From contig NZ_CABJDK010000008.1 in the NCBI RefSeq assembly GCF_902364355.1, positions 7,211-71,210 on the forward strand: 64,000 nt of DNA. Reading direction: 5' to 3'. Source of the DNA: Collinsella aerofaciens. Lineage in GTDB: Bacteria > Actinomycetota > Coriobacteriia > Coriobacteriales > Coriobacteriaceae. Made by a program: the position numbers and the translations under genes. Positions 33,907-42,816 of the stretch are shown piece by piece. Numbering within the stretch: position 1 is the first letter of the stretch; every line of letters starts with the position of its first letter. The notes under the pieces were generated by a model. It was not told the DNA's origin. It ran no database searches and saw only the letters and a program-made list of their open reading frames with translations.

Positions 33907-34719
33907 ATGACAGCTATCGATCGAGACCGGGCGCGCGCGGCCTTCAAAAGCTACACCGATGCCTACGACGCCACCAGCCCACGCATCGCGCTCAAAATCG
34001 AGCATACGTACCACGTGGCCGAGGCATGCGATGCCGTAGCGCGCGAGCAGGGCTGGTCGTCAGAAGATATTGACCTGGCATGGCTTTGCGGCCTGCTACA
34101 CGATATGGGCCGCTTTGAGCAGTTGCGGCACTGGGACACCTTTAAGGACGCCGAGAGCATGAGCCATGCAGCGCTGGGCATCGAGATCCTCTTTGGCGAG
34201 AATCCCGCCGATGCACCCGCCGTAACGAACATCCGCGACTTTATCGATGACCCGGCAGAGGACGAACTGATCCGCGCGAGCATCGCCCACCACAGTGATT
34301 TTCGCCTGCCCACGGAACTCGACACCCGTACACGGAGCTTCTGCGAGATCGTGCGCGATGGCGACAAGATCGACATTATGCGCACCATCGCCGACAGCAC
34401 CGTCGACACCATCCTCAAGGTGGATGAGGACACGTTTCTCGCCAGCCACTTCTCGACACCGGCGCTTACCGCCTTTGACGAGCACCGCTGCGTCGCACGC
34501 GATGAGCGCGATGAGCCCGCAGACTACCTGGTGGGACTCATCTGCTTTATGTTTGAGCTCGCCTATCCAGCGAGCCGCGCGCTGGCGCGCAAACAGGGCG
34601 ATATCCACCGCCTGCTCGACGCGCCCTTTGGCATTACGCGGCCCTTTACCGACCCCGCCACGCAGGCAACCTGGAGCCGCCTAAAGGACGAGATGCGCGA
34701 CTGGCTGACGCGCGCTTAG
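33907..34719 (+). CDS. HD-domain phosphohydrolase-like protein
   Basis: A 270-residue soluble protein. The metal-binding HD signature is visible as EHTYHVAEACDAVA (first His), AWLCGLLHDMGRFEQL (HD pair) and SIAHHSDFRLP, with a later Asp in IVRDGDKIDIM. Such proteins hydrolyse phosphomonoesters or nucleotides. The substrate is unknown. AGGAAG lies upstream of the ATG at 33907. The 3' end overlaps the end of the convergent etfA-like gene by four bases. Confidence 0.82.
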   Translation: MTAIDRDRARAAFKSYTDAYDATSPRIALKIEHTYHVAEACDAVAREQGWSSEDIDLAWLCGLLHDMGRFEQLRHWDTFKDAESMSHAALGIEILFGENPADAPAVTNIRDFIDDPAEDELIRASIAHHSDFRLPTELDTRTRSFCEIVRDGDKIDIMRTIADSTVDTILKVDEDTFLASHFSTPALTAFDEHRCVARDERDEPADYLVGLICFMFELAYPASRALARKQGDIHRLLDAPFGITRPFTDPATQATWSRLKDEMRDWLTRA

Positions 34720-35921
34720 CGCTCAAGCTGAGCCAGCAGCTCCTCAACGATCTCAACGGCATCGCCGACGACCTTGTACTGGGCGGCACCAAAGATGGGG
34801 GCATCCGGGTCCTCATTGATGGCGAAAATGCACTCCGCCCCACCGATGCCGGCGAGATGCTGGATAGCGCCCGAGACACCGATGCTCACGAGGAGCTTGG
34901 GCGAGACCGATACACCCGTCTGGCCAATTTGGTGGCGATACTCCAACCAGCCTGCCTCCACAATGGAACGCGTGCAACCAAGCTCGGCACCCAGGGCATC
35001 GGCGAGCTTTCGCATCAGGGGCAGATTCTTCTTGGAGCCGATGCCGCGGCCCACCACGACCAGACGCTCGGCATCGGCAATTGAGGCCTGCTGTCCCCAC
35101 TCCTCGGCGGGAATCGAGATCTCGACGCGGGCCTTAACGTCATCCGCAAGCACTACCTGGGTAATCGTGCCGGAGCGGCTATAGTCAAACTCGGGCGCCT
35201 TAAAGATGCCGGGGCGCACCGTTGCCATCTGAGGACGGTGGTTGGGGCAGATAATGGTGGCCATCAGGTTGCCGCCAAACGCCGGGCGCGTCTGCTGCAG
35301 CAGACCCGTCTCCGTATCCATAGAAAGCACCGTGCAATCGGCCGTAAGACCCGTCTGCAAGCGCACGGCCACACCGGGCGCCAGCTCGCGACCAAAGGCG
35401 GTCGCGCCGTACAGAATGGCCTCGGGCTTGCGCTCGGCTACCAAATCGCAGATCAAGCGAGCGTAGACCTCCGCGTCGTTCTGACGCAGGCGCTCGTCAC
35501 GACAGACCAGAACTTCGTCCGCACCGGCGCAAATCAGATGCTCCAGGTCCCCGAGTGAGCCCTCGGGGCTCATGCCGACCAGTGCCACCAGACGGCAGCC
35601 GCGGGCATCGGCAAGCTCGCGCCCCTTGCCCATGAGCTCGAAGGCCACGGATGCAACGGCATCGTGCTCGTCAGTCTGCACGAAGATCCAGATGTCTCGA
35701 TATGCGTCAAGGTCTGCCGCGCCGGCGGCCTCGTCGCGCTCAATCGAGATGGCGTTGACGGGGCAGGCGTCGACGCACCCACCGCACAGGATACAGCCGT
35801 CGGTTACGCGGGCACAGCGATTGGGGCGCTCACCCTCCACCACAATGCCGCCCGAGGCGCAGGCGCGAACGCAGCGACCGCAGCCGATACAGGCTTCGCT
35901 ATCGATAATCAGCCCGCTCAT
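34716..35921 (-). CDS. etfA: electron transfer flavoprotein alpha subunit with N-terminal ferredoxin domain
   Basis: A 401-residue EtfA. Residues 1-65 carry two 4Fe-4S motifs (CIGCGRCVRAC and CILCGGCVDACPVN). The remainder is the usual EtfA fold with the C-terminal FAD motif (VGRGIGSKKNL, HQIGQTGVSVSPKL, IGVSGAIQHLAGIGGAECIFAINEDPDAPIF). Ferredoxin-EtfA fusions are known as LctC in the lactate dehydrogenase/Etf complex of Acetobacterium and in related bifurcating systems. It starts directly after the etfB stop, as the last gene of the three-gene operon. Confidence 0.92.
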   Translation of the reverse strand: MSGLIIDSEACIGCGRCVRACASGGIVVEGERPNRCARVTDGCILCGGCVDACPVNAISIERDEAAGAADLDAYRDIWIFVQTDEHDAVASVAFELMGKGRELADARGCRLVALVGMSPEGSLGDLEHLICAGADEVLVCRDERLRQNDAEVYARLICDLVAERKPEAILYGATAFGRELAPGVAVRLQTGLTADCTVLSMDTETGLLQQTRPAFGGNLMATIICPNHRPQMATVRPGIFKAPEFDYSRSGTITQVVLADDVKARVEISIPAEEWGQQASIADAERLVVVGRGIGSKKNLPLMRKLADALGAELGCTRSIVEAGWLEYRHQIGQTGVSVSPKLLVSIGVSGAIQHLAGIGGAECIFAINEDPDAPIFGAAQYKVVGDAVEIVEELLAQLER

Positions 35922-36737
35922 CTATGCCATCCCCTCAATAATCTTGGCAAGTTTTACCGCCTGCTCGGACGCCGTTCCCTCAACGGCCTCGCACGTTTGG
36001 TCACGGTCGGGCACAAACGAGCGCACGACCTGCGTCGGTGATCCGGCAAGGCCGCAACGCGAGGGGTCGGCGTTCACGTCGGCGGCACTGATCACGCGCA
36101 CGTCCGCCCCCTCTGCCGCGCGAATACCGGCAATACTCGGCATACGCAACTGGCCAATCTCCTTGGCAGTCGTCATCGCACACGGCATCTCCAGGTACAC
36201 CGTCTCCTCGCCGGCATCGCAGCCGTGAACGAGCGCCAGCGAGCCACACGTCGTAAATCCCGCGCTCTGCACACAGCTCACGTCGGTCACGCAGGGGACC
36301 CCAAAGGCGCCGGCCAGCTCGGGGCCGATCTGGGCCGTATCGCCGTCCACTGCCATCTTGCCGCAGATGAGCAGGTCAAAGTCCCCATCGAGTGCCTCGA
36401 TGCCGCATTTGAGGGCATAGGTGGTGGCTAGGGTATCGGCGCCCGCAAAGGCTCGGTCGGTCAGCAGCAGCGCGTCGTCGGCACCGCGGGCGATGCAGTC
36501 GCGCAGCAGCGACTCGGTCGCGGGGATGCCCATCGACACCACCGTTACGCGCACGTCCATGCCAAAGCCGATAAAGTCGTCCTTCAGCGCTAGCGCACAT
36601 TCGAGGGCACTTGCATCGAAGGGATTAATGACCGCCTGCTTGCCATCACGCACGATAGTATTGGTCTTGGGGTCCATCTTGACCTCGGTGCTTCCGGGCA
36701 CCGCCTTGACGCACACCACCATATGGAAATCACTCAT
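35922..36737 (-). CDS. etfB: electron transfer flavoprotein beta subunit
   Basis: A 271-residue EtfB with the family start MVVCVKAVPGSTEVKMD, INPFDASALECALALKD and ADTLATTYALKCGIEAL, plus GDTAQIGPELAGAFGVPCVTDV. It partners EtfA in an FAD-containing heterodimer. The ATG at 36737 sits 9 bases after GGGGG; a GTG at 36743 overlaps the stop codon of the upstream dehydrogenase gene. Tight spacing on both sides shows that the three proteins are made together. Confidence 0.92.
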   Translation of the reverse strand: MSDFHMVVCVKAVPGSTEVKMDPKTNTIVRDGKQAVINPFDASALECALALKDDFIGFGMDVRVTVVSMGIPATESLLRDCIARGADDALLLTDRAFAGADTLATTYALKCGIEALDGDFDLLICGKMAVDGDTAQIGPELAGAFGVPCVTDVSCVQSAGFTTCGSLALVHGCDAGEETVYLEMPCAMTTAKEIGQLRMPSIAGIRAAEGADVRVISAADVNADPSRCGLAGSPTQVVRSFVPDRDQTCEAVEGTASEQAVKLAKIIEGMA

Positions 36738-36739
36738 CT

Positions 36740-38341
36740 TCACGCGCCCCCTTTCTGGACGAGCTCATCCAAGAGCTTCTCCGCAAACAGGTTGCCGCGA
36801 CCCAGCTGCCCGTCGGGATCGAGCTGGAGCTTGAGCCGCGCCGACTCGACCATGGCCTCGTGGCCGTACATCGTCTCCAAGAAGCCCGCCTTGATCTTGC
36901 CGACGCCGTGCTCGGCAGAAACGGCACCGCCCATGGCCGTGACCTCGGAAGCCCACTGGGCAAAGAGTTCTCCACCACGACGGTAGTCTTGCGCATCGCG
37001 CGGCAGGATGTTCACATGCAGATGGTTGTTCCCGATGTGTCCCCAGGCAGCAGACTCAAGCCCGCTTTCGGCCAGCGTGCGGCGATAGAGGGCCATGACA
37101 TCGGCAAGGCGTGCATTGGGCACCGACATATCCGATCCCAGCTTGGTAATGGTGGGGTCGATGCGGCGACGCTCGTCAATGAGCATATTGACACTCTCGG
37201 GGACCGCGTGGCGGAAGAACCGCTGGCACTCGCGATCGACTTCGGTGCGGGCGACCCATGTCGCATCGTCGCGGCCGCCCGCAAGCTCCAGCATCCATCC
37301 CAGGTGGCACAGCTCCTCGGTCGCCTGCGCCTCGTCATCGCAGTCGAGCTCCACGTAGACACAGACCTTTGCCTCGTCGTCGAGCGCCGGCAGCGAGGCA
37401 AACGCCGTCGACTGCTCGCGCTGGCGACGCAGGATATCCAGAGCGCCAGCATCGAAATACTCAATAGCGGCGGCATGGGACAGCACGGGACGCACGGAAT
37501 CGGTAAAGGACACGGCCTTGTCTTCGCTATCGAAAAAGCAACTCACACCCCATACGACCGAAGGTGCCGCCTGCAGGGCGATCTCGAGCTCGGTAATGAC
37601 GCCGAGCGTGCCGCACGCACCGATAAAAAGATCGATGGCGTCCATATCGTCCGCAACGAAATAGCCTGAGGCATTTTTTGTCTCGGGCATGGTATAGCCG
37701 GGAAGATCGAGCTCGAGCGTACGGCCCTCTGCCGTCACGAGCGACAGGTGGCGGCCCTGGGCAAAAGCCTCGCCGCGCTGAAGCTCAAGCAAATCGCCAT
37801 CAGCCAGCGCGACGTGGAGTCCCGTGATATGCGGGCGCATGGGGCCGTAAGCGTAGCTGCGGGCGCCGGAGGCGTTGCATGCCGCCATGCCACCCAGACA
37901 GGCAGATGCCTCGGTGGGATCGGTGGGAAAGAACTGCTCGGGGGACTCTTGGAACTCCTCGTAGGCCTCAAGCGATGCCTGGTCCCAACCAGCGGTCGGC
38001 AGTACCTTCTTGCTCAGCTGCTTACGCAGCTCCGAGAGCACAACGCCCGGCTCCACGCGCAGCAGAAATTGGCTTTGTTCATCGCGGCGAAGGCCCAAGT
38101 AGCGATTCATACGGGAAGTATTGAGGATATGCCCACCGTGGGGCACGGCACCGGCGGCAAGGCCGGTTCGGGCGCCCTGAACCGTTACCGGGACACGCTC
38201 GGCATGGAGCGTTTCCAAAATGGCACGGACCTCGTCTTCCGTTGTCGGAAACGAGATGCTCGATGCTTCGCCCGATGCACGAGATTCATCGCGGCCATAC
38301 TCTTCGAACTCATCGGTGAAGGGTTTAATGGTTGCAGACAC
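36740..38341 (-). CDS. FAD-linked oxidase, lactate/glycolate dehydrogenase type (LctD/GlcD-like)
   Basis: A 533-residue flavoprotein. The FAD-binding PCMH domain includes VTVQGARTGLAAGAVPHGGHI, LRVEPGVVL and GACGTLGVITELEI, followed by the C-terminal oxidase domain with WGHIGNNHLHVNIL and SAEHGVGKIKAGFLE. With EtfAB it probably oxidises lactate (or another 2-hydroxy acid) and passes electrons to NAD+ and ferredoxin. The start is GTG at 38341 with GGGGGAG upstream. First gene of the operon. Confidence 0.9.
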   Translation of the reverse strand: MSATIKPFTDEFEEYGRDESRASGEASSISFPTTEDEVRAILETLHAERVPVTVQGARTGLAAGAVPHGGHILNTSRMNRYLGLRRDEQSQFLLRVEPGVVLSELRKQLSKKVLPTAGWDQASLEAYEEFQESPEQFFPTDPTEASACLGGMAACNASGARSYAYGPMRPHITGLHVALADGDLLELQRGEAFAQGRHLSLVTAEGRTLELDLPGYTMPETKNASGYFVADDMDAIDLFIGACGTLGVITELEIALQAAPSVVWGVSCFFDSEDKAVSFTDSVRPVLSHAAAIEYFDAGALDILRRQREQSTAFASLPALDDEAKVCVYVELDCDDEAQATEELCHLGWMLELAGGRDDATWVARTEVDRECQRFFRHAVPESVNMLIDERRRIDPTITKLGSDMSVPNARLADVMALYRRTLAESGLESAAWGHIGNNHLHVNILPRDAQDYRRGGELFAQWASEVTAMGGAVSAEHGVGKIKAGFLETMYGHEAMVESARLKLQLDPDGQLGRGNLFAEKLLDELVQKGGA

Positions 38342-38687
38342 GCGAACTCCCCCTTTAGCTAACTACAGTGTTTGCAGGGAGATGTTACCGCATCGTTTCG
38401 TCGACGTGTTCGAGACCGTCTCCATAATTGGCGATTTTTACGTTTGTGCAATTCGGCGAACGGCAAGGCTTCCTCGGCAGACGATGCTTTTGACACATAT
38501 CGCCCCGCCGTCGCCGACCGCTCGATTGTCGCTCGAAAAAAGTTGGAGTAATTTTTTCCACCTTTTACCTGCGGAGATGTCAATCCGTCAAGCATTTGGT
38601 CAGAAATTGGTCAAGTAGCGGCTGATACGGTCGGCGTCGACAACCAAAACCGATAGAAGTTTTGGCCCCAGAAGCAGGGAGGTTCCC
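38342..38687. other. divergent intergenic region upstream of the dehydrogenase-etf operon
   Basis: No gene is visible. A direct repeat TTGGTCA lies at 38596-38602 and 38607-38613, 11 bases apart, which could be a regulator site; it resembles half-sites of FadR/LldR-type GntR regulators. The stretch should hold promoters for both the dehydrogenase operon (minus) and the surface-protein cluster (plus), but I see no consensus pair. Confidence 0.4.
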
Positions 38688-38984
38688 ATGGCATATTACT
38701 GGCCCCAGTACGGCGTCGCCATCGAGGTCGACGACGATCCCTATCTCCTGCCTTTCGACGAAGAGGCGTTCCCCGATACGGCGGTCTACCACGTCACCAC
38801 CGATGTTATCTGCGACCCCGAGTCGTTCTCGGCGCTCGCCCACCACATCGCGCGTATCCACGACATCGAGCTCCCTCACGACTTTGACGAGCTCATCTAC
38901 TCGCGCCGCCTGATGCTTCACATGCTCTTTGGAGCGGACCCGTCCACGTTCGCACGTGTCTACACCACCAAGGACGCCGCATGA
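38688..38984 (+). CDS. hypothetical protein, first gene of surface-protein cluster
   Basis: A 98-residue acidic soluble protein (begins MAYYWPQYG) without signal or membrane segment. I do not recognise the family. AGGGAGG lies 5 bases before the ATG. It overlaps the start of the next gene by four bases (ATGA), so the two are translationally coupled. Confidence 0.7.
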   Translation: MAYYWPQYGVAIEVDDDPYLLPFDEEAFPDTAVYHVTTDVICDPESFSALAHHIARIHDIELPHDFDELIYSRRLMLHMLFGADPSTFARVYTTKDAA

Positions 38985-39490
38985 GTGCGAAGAAGCCGCC
39001 CCGCCTCGCAGGACTGGGGCGTCGCAAGAAACTCGTCGTTGTCTGCCTGGCTATCGTCTGCGCCCTCATCGCCGTAGGGCTATACGCCTGGCAGTCGCAG
39101 CCCGTGCCCGAAGCGGGCGCCTCAGTCACGACGGCAGAGGGCAAATCGCGACAAGAAATCCAAGATGAGCTCGATGCCATCGTCCGCGACAACATGATGA
39201 CGATTTCGGTCGCGCCGGTCGCTCAGCTACAGGAGGACGGCAAGCTGCGCGTCAACGTGCAAAACGTCCAAGACAATAAATTTCCCCAGCGATTCCGCGT
39301 CATCCAAAACGACGAGACCATGTACGAATCCGGTGTGGTCGAGACCGGCAAGACAATCGAGACGTGCCCCGCCGGCGACATCAAAGAAGGCGAGGCATAC
39401 ATCGAGATCCAGGCACTCGATGCCAAGACCCTCGACAGCCACGGCAATCCGACACGTGTCAAGGTACGGGTTGAGCAAGCCGAGAACTAG
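38981..39490 (+). CDS. hypothetical membrane-anchored protein
   Basis: A 169-residue protein. A basic N-terminus (KKPPRLAGLGRRKK) precedes one membrane helix (about residues 18-37), so the remaining 130 residues should lie outside the cell. The outer part begins with a short helix (RQEIQDELDAIVRDNM) and continues as beta-rich sequence containing RFRVIQNDETMYESGVVETG. This resembles small Ig-like extracellular domains, but the family is not recognised. Its ATG overlaps the preceding stop codon. Confidence 0.7.
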   Translation: MSAKKPPRLAGLGRRKKLVVVCLAIVCALIAVGLYAWQSQPVPEAGASVTTAEGKSRQEIQDELDAIVRDNMMTISVAPVAQLQEDGKLRVNVQNVQDNKFPQRFRVIQNDETMYESGVVETGKTIETCPAGDIKEGEAYIEIQALDAKTLDSHGNPTRVKVRVEQAEN

Positions 39491-39580
39491 CTTTTTCGGC
39501 CGACGCGGCACCGCACGCAATTCACCAGCATTCGTCCAATCATCGCGGGGACGGCCCGCGGCGAATAGAAAGGAACGACC

Positions 39581-40180
39581 ATGGACATCACCAGGAACAT
39601 GAACGGAGCCAGAGCGCTCGTCGTGGGCGCAGGGCTCGCGCTCGCGCTCGCAATGGGCGCCGCCCCGACGCCAGCTCTGGCAGCCGGGCGCGTTGGAACC
39701 ACGAAAGTAATGGTCAGGACCGAGATCGACAACGTAGAGTTCAAAGTTCCGACGGTTATTCCCTTCGTCGCCAAGGCCGACGGCACGCTTCAGGGCCCCT
39801 CAGAAGACGCGACCACCATCGACAATCATTCGGCCTACGGCATCCATGTCACCAACATGAAGATCGACGCCATGAACACCTGGACCATTGCCGCCGACGC
39901 CAAGGCCGGAACCGCGCAGAATTCCATCGACTTTAAGGTCGGCCCCGACGGCGCACTCCAGAACGCCAGCGCCGCAATGCAGGAGACGGGCCTCGATCTT
40001 TCCAAGAATGCAGCCTTCGACATGGGCTACCAGGGCATTGCCGGCGGCACGGACAAAATTAAGCTCAAGACAAGCGGAAACGTCGCCCACGTCACGCGCG
40101 ACATCTTCCGCGTAACCGGCGAAGGCGATCAGGTTGCAACGATCACCTGGACGGTCGAGCCCGGTGCGCACACGGCATAA
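39581..40180 (+). CDS. secreted hypothetical protein
   Basis: A 199-residue protein with a clear signal peptide (hydrophobic stretch followed by TPALAAG). The mature part starts with a beta-strand pattern (TKVMVRTEIDNVEFKVPTVIPFVAKADGTL) and INNHS-like segments (TIDNHSAYGIHVTNMKI), and carries no sortase motif or membrane anchor. The pattern resembles the beta-sandwich domains of surface-layer or WxL-associated proteins; this is a resemblance only. AGAAAGGAACG lies upstream of the ATG. It overlaps the next gene by 17 bases. Confidence 0.68.
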   Translation: MDITRNMNGARALVVGAGLALALAMGAAPTPALAAGRVGTTKVMVRTEIDNVEFKVPTVIPFVAKADGTLQGPSEDATTIDNHSAYGIHVTNMKIDAMNTWTIAADAKAGTAQNSIDFKVGPDGALQNASAAMQETGLDLSKNAAFDMGYQGIAGGTDKIKLKTSGNVAHVTRDIFRVTGEGDQVATITWTVEPGAHTA

Positions 40181-40445
40181 GGCCGTCGCCCTGGCCGCCG
40201 CCGTCAGTATCCTAGCGTGTGGGCCAGCTATGGCCTTTGCCCAGCAAGAACAGGCGCGGGCCGCCACGCAAGTGACGGTCGACCTCTCGGAGCTCGACCG
40301 CGGCGACCGCCAGGAACCGTTGGCACAGACAGACGACAGACGATGGCTCTTGGCAGCAGGCGCCACAGCAGCAGGCGCGGGAACCGCCGGCCTCGGTCTG
40401 CATATCAAACGCAGCCAGAAACAAAACACGGACAGGCCGCACTAA
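40164..40445 (+). CDS. small secreted or membrane-anchored hypothetical protein
   Basis: A 93-residue protein with a signal peptide (KAVALAAAVSILACGPAMAFA), a short acidic middle (TVDLSELDRGDRQEPL) and a C-terminal hydrophobic segment (WLLAAGATAAGAGTAGLGL) ending in a basic tail. That layout is like a cell-wall anchored protein, but no LPXTG is seen. The start is a GTG at 40164 inside the preceding gene; a longer frame from 40134 has a non-signal N-terminus. Family not recognised. Confidence 0.55.
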   Translation: MRTRHKAVALAAAVSILACGPAMAFAQQEQARAATQVTVDLSELDRGDRQEPLAQTDDRRWLLAAGATAAGAGTAGLGLHIKRSQKQNTDRPH

Positions 40446-40463
40446 ATTAGCTAAGGAGACTTC

Positions 40464-41894
40464 ATGGCATCGAAGAACCTTTTGCCCGTTGTCGCACTCT
40501 GCGGCGCGCTCGCAACCGGAACGCCTGTCGTCGCTTGGGCGACTCCCGCCATGGCGGACTCCTTGCCGGCAGCCCTAAGCTCCGCACCAAATCCGTCGAG
40601 TGCCATTGCGTGCAAGCGTTTTTCGATCGCACAGGCCGCAATCTCAACCTCGGGATGCCTTCGTCGTAATACGGACGGCTCGATAGTCGTGGATATCAAT
40701 CGTTCGAACAAGGCAAACGGCTCCCAGGCGGGGCGCGCTGTCTGCACATGGCGCTCGGTTGTGCTCGATGCAGATGGCGATCCATGCAATTTAGAGCTGC
40801 GCATCGACATCGCTTCGGTCGATGACTCGGCGAACGGAGCGAAGGTCGCCTTCGACGGTGCGTTTTTCGAGAAAGGAGGCGGTATATGTCTGGGCTGCGC
40901 CGCCGCGAATGCAGACGATACGCAGCCCACCCTCTCATTCACGGCATCGTTGCGGCTGACCAAAGCCGGCACCGATGCCATCGCGGCGGGAGAAGCATCC
41001 CTGCTGTTCTACGCCGTCAGCGCCAAAGACACAGACGCTCATTTCGAGAAGCCAGCCGGATCACTCAGCCTTACACGAGGGACAGAGGCGGGCCCTATTG
41101 AAATCGATGCCCACACGCTAGGCAGGCAACGCATTCTTGCCGACCCGGCGCTTCTCGAGATGGAGTGGAACGGATCCGGAGCCGTCGGGATTGTCCCCTC
41201 CGCGCTTAACGCCAAGACGCTCCCCTCAAACGACGAACCCATCAACGCAACCATACAAGAAGAAAGCGCGGACAAAGAAGCAGGTGCGGGCGACACGCCG
41301 TCGCCGACAAACAGCGCCCCAGCCTCTTTCGAAGCACCGAATGAGCCCGCTGCCGATCCAAACGATCCCGAGCTCGCGGACAGTCTGGGGCTTGCTGATC
41401 CTCAGGAGATCGATGAAGGTAACTGCTGCGTGCTTGCCGCCCTCGACCACACAGAGGTCATCGACGCCGCGAGCATCGAAGTTGCCGCCGCCAATCAGCC
41501 CGTCCGCAAGTCGGCCATCATCGCATTTCCCGAATCCATCGAAGTCGTCTTTTTGCCATCGGGCGAGGTCGTGGCCCCAACACTGCTCACCTTGTTGGGC
41601 GCCAAGAATACTCGAAACGAAATTAAAAAGGTCACGGTTGTCGACCCTGCAACCACCGCTAAACTGCGTCTATACGCCGTTGCCCCAGACGGAAGCAAGA
41701 CCCTGGAATTCGATGGCGACACACTTCTAGCCTGGCGACGTCTGGACATTATGCAAGACGTCTCGTATCAGATCGAACTCGAAGGGTTTGATCGTGCCCG
41801 CGATGCCAATATCATCGCCGCGGCTATTGAATCCCCACAGCGGCTTATGACACTGCGCTTTGACTACTATCCCTATGTCCCGACAACCACCTGA
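40464..41894 (+). CDS. large secreted hypothetical protein
   Basis: A 476-residue protein with a signal peptide (LLPVVALCGALATGTPVVAWA). The N-terminal half is a beta-rich domain with several Cys (IACKRF, SGCLRR, AVCTW, ICLGCAA). A low-complexity Glu/Pro/Ala linker follows (about 260-320), then a second domain with FPESIEVVFLPSGEVVAPTLLTLLG. No transmembrane anchor or LPXTG motif is visible at the C-terminus. AAGGAGA lies upstream of the ATG. It is the last and largest product of the cluster and a plausible extracellular structural or binding protein. Family not recognised. Confidence 0.72.
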   Translation: MASKNLLPVVALCGALATGTPVVAWATPAMADSLPAALSSAPNPSSAIACKRFSIAQAAISTSGCLRRNTDGSIVVDINRSNKANGSQAGRAVCTWRSVVLDADGDPCNLELRIDIASVDDSANGAKVAFDGAFFEKGGGICLGCAAANADDTQPTLSFTASLRLTKAGTDAIAAGEASLLFYAVSAKDTDAHFEKPAGSLSLTRGTEAGPIEIDAHTLGRQRILADPALLEMEWNGSGAVGIVPSALNAKTLPSNDEPINATIQEESADKEAGAGDTPSPTNSAPASFEAPNEPAADPNDPELADSLGLADPQEIDEGNCCVLAALDHTEVIDAASIEVAAANQPVRKSAIIAFPESIEVVFLPSGEVVAPTLLTLLGAKNTRNEIKKVTVVDPATTAKLRLYAVAPDGSKTLEFDGDTLLAWRRLDIMQDVSYQIELEGFDRARDANIIAAAIESPQRLMTLRFDYYPYVPTTT

Positions 41895-42012
41895 GGCTTA
41901 AATGCTGCGCATCATTCCTAATACCACTTATATAACGTATTAGATGAGTCGCGATGTGCCTCGCATTTCATTCTGCTACGATTGCCACGTTGGCATCAAT
42001 ACAGGAGGGCTC

Positions 42013-42729
42013 ATGCCGGGCTTGGGAACAATCATCAACGTTGCGCTTTTAGTTGCGGGCGGTCTTTTGGGATTAGCGGGCGGCCGCTTCATTACACCGC
42101 GCATCCAAGACACGCTCATGAAAGCATCGGGGCTGTGCGTCCTGTTTATCGGCCTGGGCGGCACCATGCAAAAGATGCTCATCATCGATGGAAAGGCGCT
42201 AGCGACCACCGGTACCACCATGCTCATCGTCTCATTTGCGCTCGGTTCGCTCATCGGCGAGGCCATCAACTTGGAGGCCGCCATCGAGAACCTTGGCGAA
42301 TGGCTCAAGCGCAAGACTGGCAGTGAGGGCGATAACGAGTTCACCAACGCTTTTGTCTCGACTTCACTCACCGTGTGCATCGGCGCCATGGCCATTGTGG
42401 GATCGATCCAGGACGGCCTGCTCGGCGACTGGTCAACGCTTGCCCTCAAGGGCGCACTGGACTGCATCATCGTCTGCACCATGACGGCCTCGCTTGGCCG
42501 CGGCTGCATCTTCTCCGCCCTGCCCGTCGCCGTGTTCCAGGGGACGATCACGTTGTTTGCCGGCGCGCTCTCCCCCATCATGACCACGGCAGCCCTCAAC
42601 AGCCTTTCGCTCGTAGGCTCCATGCTCATCTTCTGCGTCGGCGTCAACCTCATCCGTCCTCAGACCTTCCGCACGGCCAATATGCTTCCCTCCGTCGTCA
42701 TCGCCGTCATATACGCCCTCCTTTTCTAA
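42013..42729 (+). CDS. DUF554 family membrane protein
   Basis: A 238-residue protein with about seven membrane segments. MPGLGTIINVALLVAGGLLG, ASGLCVLFIGLGGTMQ and FTNAFVSTSLTVCIGAMAIVGSIQDGL are DUF554 signatures (family of YdfK/YqgA). Function is unknown. CAGGAGGG lies 5 bases before the ATG at 42013, which rules out the longer frame from 41944. Confidence 0.85.
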   Translation: MPGLGTIINVALLVAGGLLGLAGGRFITPRIQDTLMKASGLCVLFIGLGGTMQKMLIIDGKALATTGTTMLIVSFALGSLIGEAINLEAAIENLGEWLKRKTGSEGDNEFTNAFVSTSLTVCIGAMAIVGSIQDGLLGDWSTLALKGALDCIIVCTMTASLGRGCIFSALPVAVFQGTITLFAGALSPIMTTAALNSLSLVGSMLIFCVGVNLIRPQTFRTANMLPSVVIAVIYALLF

Positions 42730-42816
42730 ATCTATCAACGCAGCGGTATCTCGAACATCTGTTTGATGCTGTGCTATGATATGAGGTCACCGTAGCTGTG
42801 TTCGAGAGGAGGAGCG

